The notes below the pieces were generated by a model. The model searched no databases, was not told where the DNA came from, and was given only the letters and a program-made list of their open reading frames with translations. A DNA stretch of 64,000 nucleotides from Candidatus Hydrogenedentota bacterium (GTDB taxonomy: Bacteria > Hydrogenedentota > Hydrogenedentia > Hydrogenedentales > SLHB01). Shown in pieces: positions 43,198 through 51,420 of the stretch. The number at the start of each line of letters is the position of its first letter. The first letter of the stretch is position 1. The position numbers were made by a program, and so were the translations under genes. The stretch is taken from positions 1-64,000 of the forward strand of contig DAOLNV010000001.1 of NCBI GenBank assembly GCA_035416745.1. Reading direction: 5' to 3'.

Positions 43198-45840
43198 ATG
43201 AACGCAACGCTTTTCATCATTGCCTGTGCGGGCCTGTTCACGGCAGTGGAGGAGGCGCCTGCCCTGTATTTCGTGCGCGAGGGCGAGCCGGCGGCGGTGC
43301 GCTATGCCGCGCGCGAATGGACCCGGGGCGACGGCTACCTCGAGTTCAAAGGCGAAATGAAAGGCGATTTGCTGTTTGCGGACCGCTGGCTCGGCTCGGG
43401 CAATTTCCATCTCCACGCGCGCTTGGCTCTGATGAACGTCGAGGGTACCGCTGCAAGCTTCGTGATCAACGACCGCAGCCATTTCGGCTTCGACGGGGAC
43501 GGAAAACAACTCTTCGTGGAAGGCCGCTTGTTTGGCGACAAAACCGCCCATATCGAAGGTACCGCCGGGCTCATACAGCCGGGCCAGCCATTCGATTTTG
43601 ACGTTATCCGGGAAGGCGCCCAGCTCCGGTTCCAGATCGCCGGCAGGGACGTTCACACAATCGAATATTCCGGCAGGGATCTCGGAATCGTCGCGTTCCG
43701 CCCGTGGCGGAGCACCATGCGCATCTACGATTTCTGGGTTCGCGCCGCCGAAACCGCGCCGTTTCCGATGCGCACGCAGCCCACTTCGTATTCCATTCCC
43801 ACGCTGGACATGGCCTTCGAGACTTGGCGGCAGGTTATCGTCGAGTCCATCCCCGGACAATACCTCGGCCATCCGACCACCGTCTTGATGCCCGACAACA
43901 AGACCATCTTCGTCACCTATCCCCTCGGACACGGGGGCCCCTCGGCGGTCCTCAAGAAAAGCACCGACGGCGGTCTCACGTGGAGCGAGCGCCTTCCCGT
44001 CCCGGACAATTGGGCAACGGCAACGAATTGCCCCTGCATCCACCGGCTGGTGGACCCCCACGGCGTGGCGCGACTGTTTGTGTTTGAAGGCAACGGCCAG
44101 ATGCGGCAGGCCTGTTCCGAGGACGGCGGCGAGACCTGGACGCCCTTCGAGCCCAACGGTCTCCACTGCGTGGTCGCGCCCATTACCATCGTGCCAATCC
44201 GTGGCAATCGCCTGCTCATGCACTACCACCGTGGATTCAGCGAGCAAGACCGCTCGCCCCTCACAATCTGGCAGAGCATCTCGGAAGACGGCGGTCTCAC
44301 GTGGGCTCCCGAGCGCAAAGTAGGGGAGAAGCTCGGCGCCGATCCCTGCGAACCCGCCATTATCCGGTCGCCCGACGGTACACAACTGGCGTCGATCATG
44401 CGCGAGAACTCCCGGCGCTACAATTCACTTCTCATGACCAGCAACGACGAAGGCGAAACCTGGACAGAACTGGTCGAGGCGCCCGCCAGCCTGACCGGCG
44501 ATCGCCACATGCCCCGCTATGCTCCCGACGGCCGCCTGGTAATGACCTTCCGCGACACTGCCGCCGATAGCCCTACCCGGGGCGATTTCGTGGCTTGGGT
44601 GGGTACCTATGACGATATGGTCAATCTGCGCGAAGGGCAGTACCGCGTCCGGCTCCTGGCCCCGCCAAAGAAATTTGACCTCGGCTATCCCGGCCTTGAA
44701 CTCCTCCCAGACGGGACCTTCGTAACTACCACCTACGCCGAACTGGTGGCCGGCCAGAAGAACTCGGTCATCAGCGTAAGGTTCACCATGGACGATATCG
44801 ACAAGAAAGGCGCGGTTACCCTCGACGAGCAGGCGGTCTACGTTGGCGGACAGGAGGGCTACCACACCTACCGCATCCCCGCCGTTCTGGTCACGCAACA
44901 GGGCGCCGTGCTTGCCTTTTGCGAAGGGCGCAAGAACAGCGGGGCCGACGACGGCGACATCGACTTGATGCTCCGGCGCAGTACCGACAGCGGCAAGACG
45001 TGGGGGCCCATGCAGAAGATCTGGGACGATGGCGAGCACACCATCGGAAACCCCGCGCCCGTGCAGGACCGCGCCAACGGCGTCATCTGGCTACCCTTCT
45101 GTCGTGACAACGACCGCGTATTCGTCACCCACAGCGCCGACGACGGGCTGACCTGGGCTGAGCCCGCCGAAATCACCAAGCAGGTCAAACCCGTCGGATG
45201 GGCCTGGTACGCGACCGGACCCGTGCATGCCGTCCAGCTCAAGAGCGGCCGCCTGCTCATTCCCTGCAATCATTCCTTGGCCGGCGACGAGAATCAGTAC
45301 TCGCATGTCATCGTTTCCGACGACCATGGGGAAACCTGGAAGCTCGGCGGCACGTTACTCGCCAAGACCGACGAATGCACCGCGGTGGAACTCCAGGACG
45401 GCCGCGTCTACCTCAATATGCGCAGCTATCATGGCAACTATCGCAGGGCCATCGCGTGGAGCGGCGACGGCGGCGAGACCTGGAGCGATGTTCAGTTCGA
45501 CCAGACCCTCGTTGAACCCGTGTGCCAAGGAAGCGCGTGCCGCCTGTCCACCACCGGTAACGGCGGCAAAAACCGCATCCTTTTCTCAAATCCGGCGAGC
45601 CCTGACCGTGTCCAAATGACCGTGCGCGTCAGCTACGACGAGGCGCAGACCTGGGCCGCCGGCCAATGCGTCCACTGGGGCCCCTCGGCCTACTCCGACC
45701 TCTGTGTGCTGCCCGACGGGGCCATCGGCCTCTTGTACGAAAAAGGCCGCAAAGACGCCTACGAGACCATCACATTCGCCCGTATCCCTTTTGACTGGCT
45801 CACCGGCTGGACGGACCAGCGCACCGCCGCCGGAAAGTAG
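43198..45840 (+). CDS. Secreted sialidase-like protein with two beta-propellers
   Basis: An 880-residue exported protein (signal peptide to about residue 20). An N-terminal concanavalin-like domain (about 25-190) precedes two sialidase-type propellers. The first, about 200-550, has four Asp boxes (STDGGLTW, SEDGGETW, SEDGGLTW, SNDEGETW). The second, from about 550, opens with the RIP motif (YHTYRIPAV), the arginine that grips sialic-acid carboxylate, and has further Asp boxes (STDSGKTW, SADDGLTW, SDDHGETW, SGDGGETW). The second looks catalytic; the first has no clear RIP and may only bind. Start at the ATG behind GGGGG. The tandem 9-base repeat is 86 bases upstream. Confidence 0.85.
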   Translation: MNATLFIIACAGLFTAVEEAPALYFVREGEPAAVRYAAREWTRGDGYLEFKGEMKGDLLFADRWLGSGNFHLHARLALMNVEGTAASFVINDRSHFGFDGDGKQLFVEGRLFGDKTAHIEGTAGLIQPGQPFDFDVIREGAQLRFQIAGRDVHTIEYSGRDLGIVAFRPWRSTMRIYDFWVRAAETAPFPMRTQPTSYSIPTLDMAFETWRQVIVESIPGQYLGHPTTVLMPDNKTIFVTYPLGHGGPSAVLKKSTDGGLTWSERLPVPDNWATATNCPCIHRLVDPHGVARLFVFEGNGQMRQACSEDGGETWTPFEPNGLHCVVAPITIVPIRGNRLLMHYHRGFSEQDRSPLTIWQSISEDGGLTWAPERKVGEKLGADPCEPAIIRSPDGTQLASIMRENSRRYNSLLMTSNDEGETWTELVEAPASLTGDRHMPRYAPDGRLVMTFRDTAADSPTRGDFVAWVGTYDDMVNLREGQYRVRLLAPPKKFDLGYPGLELLPDGTFVTTTYAELVAGQKNSVISVRFTMDDIDKKGAVTLDEQAVYVGGQEGYHTYRIPAVLVTQQGAVLAFCEGRKNSGADDGDIDLMLRRSTDSGKTWGPMQKIWDDGEHTIGNPAPVQDRANGVIWLPFCRDNDRVFVTHSADDGLTWAEPAEITKQVKPVGWAWYATGPVHAVQLKSGRLLIPCNHSLAGDENQYSHVIVSDDHGETWKLGGTLLAKTDECTAVELQDGRVYLNMRSYHGNYRRAIAWSGDGGETWSDVQFDQTLVEPVCQGSACRLSTTGNGGKNRILFSNPASPDRVQMTVRVSYDEAQTWAAGQCVHWGPSAYSDLCVLPDGAIGLLYEKGRKDAYETITFARIPFDWLTGWTDQRTAAGK

Positions 45841-45975
45841 GGTGGCGGCGCCATGGCGTGTCTTCCCGTTGCCGCAGGGCACAAGTGCGGACTGACAAGG
45901 ACCGGCGGTGGCGGCCGCCTCTACAACCGGTTTCCGCACGGCATAACCTCGCGCTGATGCATTTTCTCCTCTTTC

Positions 45976-46046
45976 TGCTACACTACAGCCTGTAAAGGGG
46001 CCGGGTTTTCCAGGCAGACGGAGAAGGCTGAAGCGGAAAACTCCCG
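45976..46046 (+). promoter_or_regulatory. Extended -10 promoter and leader hairpin before the MEMO-like gene
   Basis: TGCTACACT at 45976-45984 is an extended -10 box. Shortly downstream, CGGGTTTTCC (46002-46011) pairs with GGAAAACTCCCG (46035-46046), leaving a two-base bulge and a 23-base loop. The leader to the start codon would be about 175 bases. No known riboswitch family was recognised. Confidence 0.4.
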
Positions 46047-46168
46047 TGCATCCGCGGCGGGGTCGCATGCACATCGGCCCGTGAACGTGTTCTCGAAGAA
46101 CGCACCCGTCCCGGCACGCGGAATAGATTGCGCGTCGTGACATCCATATGAGATTAGGGAGACGAAAA

Positions 46169-47317
46169 GTGAGAAGAACAGCTCGAACGGTTCGATTGGG
46201 GTGGATGCTCGTCTTCTGCCTTGCCGCCCTTGCCGCCTTGGGGGCCGCGGTCAGCCAGGTTCGGCTGCCTCTCTTCCGGGGATACTGGTATCCCGCCACT
46301 GCCGAAGCGGTCCGCGCGGCGTGCGAACAGTACCTGAACGAAGCCCAGATGCCCATGCCGGTTCGCGGGAGGATTGTCGCCTGCGTTGCGCCCAACGCCG
46401 GCTACCCCAATTCTGGAGGAGTTGCCGCCTACGCGTTCAAACCGCTCAAGACCGGCCAGTATGACCGCGTGATGATGCTGACCGCTTCGCACACGGTCAG
46501 GTTTCAGGGATGCTCCATTCCCATCGTGCGGTATTACGCGACGCCGTTGGGTCTTGTGCAACTGGATGGTTCCGCCTGCAAAAGGGCAGCCTGGTCGTCT
46601 CTGATCGAGTCGCAAACCGTCCTCTATAAGGATATCGGGATGGGGAGGAACAAGCGCGTCGCCATTCACGAGACGGAACATGGCATCGAGCTGTTATTGC
46701 CGTTTCTACAGGTTCAGTTGGGCAACTTCGAACTCGTTCCCATCGTTGTAGGCGACTTGATGGACTCCAACGGCCGCCTGCGCACCACCGCCATCAAATC
46801 CATCGCCGACGTTCTGCAACGTATTGTAGACGACCGAACCCTCATTGTCATAAGCTCCAACTTGACGTACTACGGGGAGCGCTATGGATACACTCCGTTC
46901 AAGGAAAACGAAACGGAGGGCATAGAATGGCTAGACAAGCAGGCCCTGCACTTTATCCTCAATCGTGATCTTGAAGGTTTCGCGGATTACCTCGAAAAGA
47001 CACGCAACCCCATCGACGGCGCAGCGCCGTTGGCGATACTCATCGCGCTTCTGCCCAATCAGGTCGAAGGCTATCTGCTCAATTACCAGACACATGCGCA
47101 GGAAATGGGAGAGAGCGGGTCCTCCGTGAGCTATGCCGCCCTGGTCTTTTCGGACCCGGCCGCGGCCCCCAATGAGTCCAAGAAGACCCTCGAGGTCACG
47201 CCGTGGGAACCGGCCGATGCCTCCGACATCTCCCTTTACGGCCCAACGAAGCCCATCACGGGAGATGATATGGCCGGCCGCCTGGCAAGTGGCCCCGAGA
47301 AAAGCGCCAACGAATAG
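46169..47317 (+). CDS. Membrane-anchored MEMO-family (AmmeMemoRadiSam B) protein
   Basis: A MEMO-fold protein of 382 residues with an N-terminal membrane helix (about 12-32, VFCLAALAALGAAV), unusual in this mainly soluble family. MEMO landmarks follow: APNAGYPNSG, LTASHTVRFQG and HETEHGIELLLPFLQ. In the first, the histidine of the usual PHAGYxYSG motif is Asn, so one metal ligand is replaced. GTG behind GGGAG is preferred; an ATG seven codons earlier has no ribosome site. MEMO proteins act as iron-binding redox proteins; this variant may have lost that. Confidence 0.75.
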   Translation: MRRTARTVRLGWMLVFCLAALAALGAAVSQVRLPLFRGYWYPATAEAVRAACEQYLNEAQMPMPVRGRIVACVAPNAGYPNSGGVAAYAFKPLKTGQYDRVMMLTASHTVRFQGCSIPIVRYYATPLGLVQLDGSACKRAAWSSLIESQTVLYKDIGMGRNKRVAIHETEHGIELLLPFLQVQLGNFELVPIVVGDLMDSNGRLRTTAIKSIADVLQRIVDDRTLIVISSNLTYYGERYGYTPFKENETEGIEWLDKQALHFILNRDLEGFADYLEKTRNPIDGAAPLAILIALLPNQVEGYLLNYQTHAQEMGESGSSVSYAALVFSDPAAAPNESKKTLEVTPWEPADASDISLYGPTKPITGDDMAGRLASGPEKSANE

Positions 47318-47353
47318 ACCGGCTGGCTCCTTGCCCACGGCGCCTTCACTCCG

Positions 47354-48082
47354 TTAGAAAAGCCTGTCTGTTTTCTGGTCGCCTTCCGCGAAGCCAGGCA
47401 GGACGCGGCGCAATAGTTCGCAGAGCCTCGCGGAATGGTGTTGTCCTATGTCGAGCACCTCGTCGTGGGTCAGGCGCTGTCGGCGGCAGCAAGTGTTCGT
47501 GATACAGGAAATCGCCCCGGCCCGCATTCCCAGACCTTGCGCAGCAACTATCTCCGGCGCCGTGCTCATGCCCACCGCCCATGCCCCCTGCCGTTGCAGC
47601 GCCGCTATCTCTGCCCGCGTCTCATAACTCGGCCCGTGGACCCATGCATATGTGCCGCTGGCCTCGCACTCCGGCACGCGCCAGTTCGGGACGGTTTCGC
47701 CGGGCGCATCCGGCCATCCGCGGTAAGGCCATGTCATGATGCATTCCGCCGCCATGAGTGCCCCCGGCTCCAACCCGGCCTTCAAGCCGCCTGCGGCATT
47801 GGTGAACACGATCCGGTCAACGCCGAACGAAGCCAGTACCCGCACGGTCGCGGTCACCTCCTCGAATTTCAATCCCTCGTAGAAGTGACGCCGCCCCTGC
47901 TGCACGATCACGCGCACGGCTCCGCACAGGCCCTCAGTGAAGGTCCCCGCATGGCCTGCCACACCCGCTGGAGATAGGCCCGGAAACACGGCAAAGGGTT
48001 TCTCCCAGCAAACTTCGTCGAGGATGTTTCTCAGGTCCAGGCCTGATCCCGCGACTACCGCCATACGGCAAACGGCGCTCAT
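47354..48082 (-). CDS. Purine nucleoside phosphorylase
   Basis: Trimeric-type PNP of 242 residues cleaving purine nucleosides with phosphate. AVVAGSGLDLR binds phosphate, QGRRHFYEG and FTNAAGGL form the core, and WVHGPSYETRAEI and VGMSTAPEIVAA hold the family's active-site loops. Slightly shorter than typical PunA/PNP. Its ATG overlaps the dGTPase stop in ATGA, with GGAAG ahead. Last gene of a nucleotide-salvage run of three. Confidence 0.9.
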   Translation of the reverse strand: MSAVCRMAVVAGSGLDLRNILDEVCWEKPFAVFPGLSPAGVAGHAGTFTEGLCGAVRVIVQQGRRHFYEGLKFEEVTATVRVLASFGVDRIVFTNAAGGLKAGLEPGALMAAECIMTWPYRGWPDAPGETVPNWRVPECEASGTYAWVHGPSYETRAEIAALQRQGAWAVGMSTAPEIVAAQGLGMRAGAISCITNTCCRRQRLTHDEVLDIGQHHSARLCELLRRVLPGFAEGDQKTDRLF

Positions 48083-49104
48083 GTCTTCCACGCGGCGGGC
48101 AGTAGATAACGAGTGTACAGTTCCATCGCATACGGGTCCGTCATGCCTGCAATGAAATCCACAATCTTCCGCTCGAGGGAATCCGTGGGATCCCCCTCGC
48201 AGCGCACTTGTTCGGGCGGGTGGCTCAACAAATACGCATAGAGTTCGCGTAAGACCTTCTTGGCGTTCTCGATTTCCCGGTGAATGGTCTCACATGGGTA
48301 CACGTAGTTGTAAAGGTAATCACGCAAAGTACGCATGCTCTCGCGGACATCCCGGGCGATGTCGATGGTCCCTTCCTTTGACCCCTCGATAATGCCAAGA
48401 ACCATGCTGTCGATGCGCTCAGAAGACGTGTCACCGAGATGTTCAACCGCGGCCCCGGGAAGGTCAGAAGTCCGAATGATGCCGCCGCGCAAGGCATCGT
48501 CGATGTCGTGATTGATATAGGCCACCGCGTCGCATACGGCCACAATGTCGCCCTCGAGAGTGACCGCGCCGGGCTCCTTCATGCCAAGGATGATCCCTTT
48601 CCCTTTCGAATGGTTCGCTATTCCATCCCGCACCTCGAACGTCAGGTTCAAACCCGGGCCCCGGTGCGTCTTTTCCAGCTTCTCAACGATCCGCAGGCTT
48701 TGCGCGGTATGATTGAAACCCTCTGCATACAGTTCGTTGAGGACGAATTCGCCCGCGTGACCGAAGGGAGCGTGGCCCAGATCGTGCGCCAGCGCAATCG
48801 CCTCGGTCAGGTCTTCGTTCAGAAACAGCGCCCGCGCCACCGTTCGCCCAATCTGGGCAACCTCGAGGGTGTGGGTGAGGCGCGTACGGTAATGATCTCG
48901 CTCCGGAGCAAGAAATACCTGCGTCTTCCGCTTCAGACGGCGAAATGCTTTCGAGTGGATGATGCGGTCCCGATCCCGTTGATAGGCGGTTCGAAACGCG
49001 TGTTCCGGCTCCGGGTGGGCGCGCCCCCGGCTGTTCGCTACAAGCATCGCGTAGGGGCTGAGAGTCTCCCGTTCCCGCTGCTCGATCTGCTCACGGACGG
49101 TCAC
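48079..49104 (-). CDS. dGTP triphosphohydrolase-like HD-domain protein
   Basis: A 341-residue HD enzyme that splits dNTPs to deoxynucleoside and triphosphate. The metal site reads RTRLTHTLEVAQIGR (first His) and ALAHDLGHAPFGHAGE (HD), with AVCDAVAYINHDIDDA giving the last Asp. FRTAYQRDRDRIIHSKAFRRL is the family opening. Start is GTG with no clear ribosome site, 10 bases past the phosphoesterase gene. The product, a deoxynucleoside, is a substrate for the purine nucleoside phosphorylase that follows. Confidence 0.9.
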   Translation of the reverse strand: MTVREQIEQRERETLSPYAMLVANSRGRAHPEPEHAFRTAYQRDRDRIIHSKAFRRLKRKTQVFLAPERDHYRTRLTHTLEVAQIGRTVARALFLNEDLTEAIALAHDLGHAPFGHAGEFVLNELYAEGFNHTAQSLRIVEKLEKTHRGPGLNLTFEVRDGIANHSKGKGIILGMKEPGAVTLEGDIVAVCDAVAYINHDIDDALRGGIIRTSDLPGAAVEHLGDTSSERIDSMVLGIIEGSKEGTIDIARDVRESMRTLRDYLYNYVYPCETIHREIENAKKVLRELYAYLLSHPPEQVRCEGDPTDSLERKIVDFIAGMTDPYAMELYTRYLLPAAWKT

Positions 49105-49114
49105 CGCTGGGAAC

Positions 49115-49846
49115 TCACTTGCCTTTGGAGAGCCGCCGGGCCAGTTCGATCGGCAATCCGGCGTCGATTATCTTGCGCGAGCAGGCATCGATGTCATACT
49201 CGACCCGGCAGAACTCGAAGCTGCGGCTGTCGGTGTCAAAAAAACCGAACCCGGCCCGCGGATCACGGTCACGTGGTTGCCCGACGGCTCCCGGATTGAT
49301 GAAATACCGGTTCATGGGGGTGAGTTGACACACGCCATCCGGGACCGTGCTGGTGCTGTTGCCCTTTTCGCTGAAGAAAGACGCCCGGTGGCTATGTCCG
49401 AAAAAACATATGCTGATGTCGCGGCCGTTCAGATATTCCAACTGCCGCACCGCGTCCAGCCAGTCGATAATGTAGTCGTCCCGGTTGCTCGGCGAACCGT
49501 GCACACCCAGGCAGTCGGAATTGAACACTATCTGCTCATGACAACTCGCCAGCCAACGGCGATTATCGTCGCGAATCTGCTCATACTGCCACTCGATGGC
49601 CTTCTTGGCGGCCGCCCGGAAGAACCAGGGATCTTCGAGACCGCACACCGCCGCGTCATGATTGCCCATAATCGTGGGAATCCCCCGCTCGCGAACGATG
49701 TCCACCACCTCATTGGGGTTGGCATTGTAACCCGTCAGATCGCCCAAACAGATGATGCGGTCAGGTTTCCGATCGTCTATCCGCTGAAAGACAGCCTGGG
49801 TCGCTTCGAGATTCGCGTGAAGATCCGATATTATCGCAATTAGCAT
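49115..49846 (-). CDS. YfcE/MJ0936-like metallophosphoesterase
   Basis: A 243-residue cytoplasmic phosphodiesterase of the calcineurin-like fold. Metal-binding residues sit in ISDLHANLEA, CLGDLTGYN, MGNHDAAVC and FGHSHRASFF; NPGAVGQPRD is the closing loop of this subfamily. First gene of the run with dgt and the phosphorylase; the chimeric TPR gene lies 46 bases upstream. Natural substrate unknown; such enzymes hydrolyse model phosphodiesters. Confidence 0.88.
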   Translation of the reverse strand: MLIAIISDLHANLEATQAVFQRIDDRKPDRIICLGDLTGYNANPNEVVDIVRERGIPTIMGNHDAAVCGLEDPWFFRAAAKKAIEWQYEQIRDDNRRWLASCHEQIVFNSDCLGVHGSPSNRDDYIIDWLDAVRQLEYLNGRDISICFFGHSHRASFFSEKGNSTSTVPDGVCQLTPMNRYFINPGAVGQPRDRDPRAGFGFFDTDSRSFEFCRVEYDIDACSRKIIDAGLPIELARRLSKGK

Positions 49847-49892
49847 CTACTCGTCCTTGAGGGGAAATACTTTCATTGTGGGCGCAGTAGCG

Positions 49893-50888
49893 TTACTCCG
49901 ATGGTTGTTTGAACTTCTCTTTCTCGATGATCCGACGCAACTGCGCCACTTTCTTGCGTGCGTGCGGGTTCGAGGGGTCAGTCTCGAGTATCTTCTGCAT
50001 GCCAGCCAGCGCCTTTTCGTAATCACGGCGCTTAATGAACTGGACGGCGATATTGTAGTCGGTGGCCAAGATCTTCTTCCGAAGCCGGGCCGAACGAGGC
50101 TGGGCTTTCGTCGCCGCCGTATATTGCTGAAGTGCAGCCGGATAATTGCGCGTCTCAAAATAGAAATCGCCCATTGACTCCTCGTGGGTAACGTCTCCCG
50201 TGGCGTCTTCCTTGCCGCGTTCTTCGATCTCCTTCAGGCGGTGTTGCTCATATTCTTCCGGCGTATACACGTGCTTCAGGGCAGAACGCTCAACGAGTAT
50301 CGATATGTTGTTGCTCGAAGAATCCGTCGGAATCAAGAAAAAGCGTTGCTCATCGGGCTCGTAAGGATGCAAGGTAAATCCGCGTATGAATTCTCCATCT
50401 GCAAACTCGCAAATGCGTTCCCCGCCCTCCGGATGATACTCGGGGTATCTCTGGCGAGCGTCGAAATGACCGTCAAAACTCTTTACCTGAAACACGGCTT
50501 TCAATTCACTGAACCGAACCTGAATCGTCTCTCCGACTGTTGCGCCTTCGCGCGTCATGGTATCCAAATGAAATCCTGTGTCCTGCGGGTTCAACGCGAA
50601 ACACACACCGTACTGTATCCTGCCATCCTTGTAACGGACGACGAGACGTTGCCTGGGATGCCTTTGCCGCGCCTGGACACGCTTCTGTTCCACGTACTTC
50701 CGGCGCAATTCCTTCTGTTCCGTCCACCGCTGACGCAGCAGAGTTCCGATATGCGCCTTATGAATAGACGTTACATACAATCCCTGCCGGCCGATCTGAT
50801 TGAGAGCATCATTTTCCGTCTCGGCCTCAATAACTCCCGACGTTTCGTTGCCCTCTCCGTCGATTGCTTTGTAATCGAACTTCGCCAC
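49893..50888 (-). CDS. GspF/PilC N-terminal motif fused to a DUF6982-like and TPR protein
   Basis: A 331-residue protein with an odd mixture. Residues 1-42 (AKFDYKAIDGEGNETSGVIE then ALNQIGRQGLYVTSI) match the start of type II secretion GspF and type IV pilus PilC, but none of their membrane helices follow. A basic linker precedes a small domain (about 82-140: VVRYKDGRIQYGVCFALNP) that I read as DUF6982-like. The C-terminal third contains TPR units (YPAALQQYTAATKAQPRSA; YEKALAGMQKILETDPSNP). No signal peptide, so probably cytoplasmic. Function unknown; a soluble partner of a secretion or pilus machine is possible. Confidence 0.7.
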   Translation of the reverse strand: MAKFDYKAIDGEGNETSGVIEAETENDALNQIGRQGLYVTSIHKAHIGTLLRQRWTEQKELRRKYVEQKRVQARQRHPRQRLVVRYKDGRIQYGVCFALNPQDTGFHLDTMTREGATVGETIQVRFSELKAVFQVKSFDGHFDARQRYPEYHPEGGERICEFADGEFIRGFTLHPYEPDEQRFFLIPTDSSSNNISILVERSALKHVYTPEEYEQHRLKEIEERGKEDATGDVTHEESMGDFYFETRNYPAALQQYTAATKAQPRSARLRKKILATDYNIAVQFIKRRDYEKALAGMQKILETDPSNPHARKKVAQLRRIIEKEKFKQPSE

Positions 50889-51420
50889 TACTCCCCTCCC
50901 CGGGCTTAGCCCAACGAGCCACCATAGTGTGCAATTCGAATCGAAACTTCTCGGATGAAGCCAACCGACCTCACATCTTGACTCTCAAACGAAACCTTAG
51001 CACGAAAGCACGATCCCGTCAAAAGGACACAGTACCTAACCCATTGATAGTGCTACGCTTCGTTCAGTCTCTCGTCATCATGTTATCGCGCGGCGCTTAC
51101 CAACACTGATACGGTGGTCTTATGTCCGTCATCTACGCTATTTTATGCCATCCTACCCGGGAATACAAGCGCACTGCGGCAAATATGCTATATTCTCGCT
51201 GAACGCATTGTCGCGCCAGAGTTCGGGCCATCCGGCCGCCTGCCTCTTGCCCAGCGTAAGGAACCGAAACCGGGTTCTTGGTGTTCAACCCGGTGTAATG
51301 GGAGCCGCAAACAACAACCAATCGCCTTCTGACGGTTCCAATGTCGAGGTCACAAGCGCGGGAAGGCGGGCAAGGCAGGGAAAAAACCAAAAGACGCCGA
51401 CCCTGCACAAGGAGCCAAAC
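50889..51420. other. Intergenic stretch before the EF-hand gene
   Basis: About 530 bases between divergent genes. A TATATT box near 51192 could be part of a promoter for the EF-hand gene, but no matching -35 is clear. An open frame continues upstream of the EF-hand start from about 51145 but has random-looking composition. No RNA gene was recognised. Confidence 0.4.

Noticed and set aside
43192..44385. Long minus-strand frame inside the sialidase gene
   Set aside because: It is opposite the Asp-box propeller coding sequence, with no ribosome site or recognisable domain.
48079..49846. The dGTPase-phosphoesterase block as a clear phage-defence island
   Set aside because: The surrounding genes are ordinary and no integrase, restriction or other defence gene is nearby, so I report it only as a low-interest inference.
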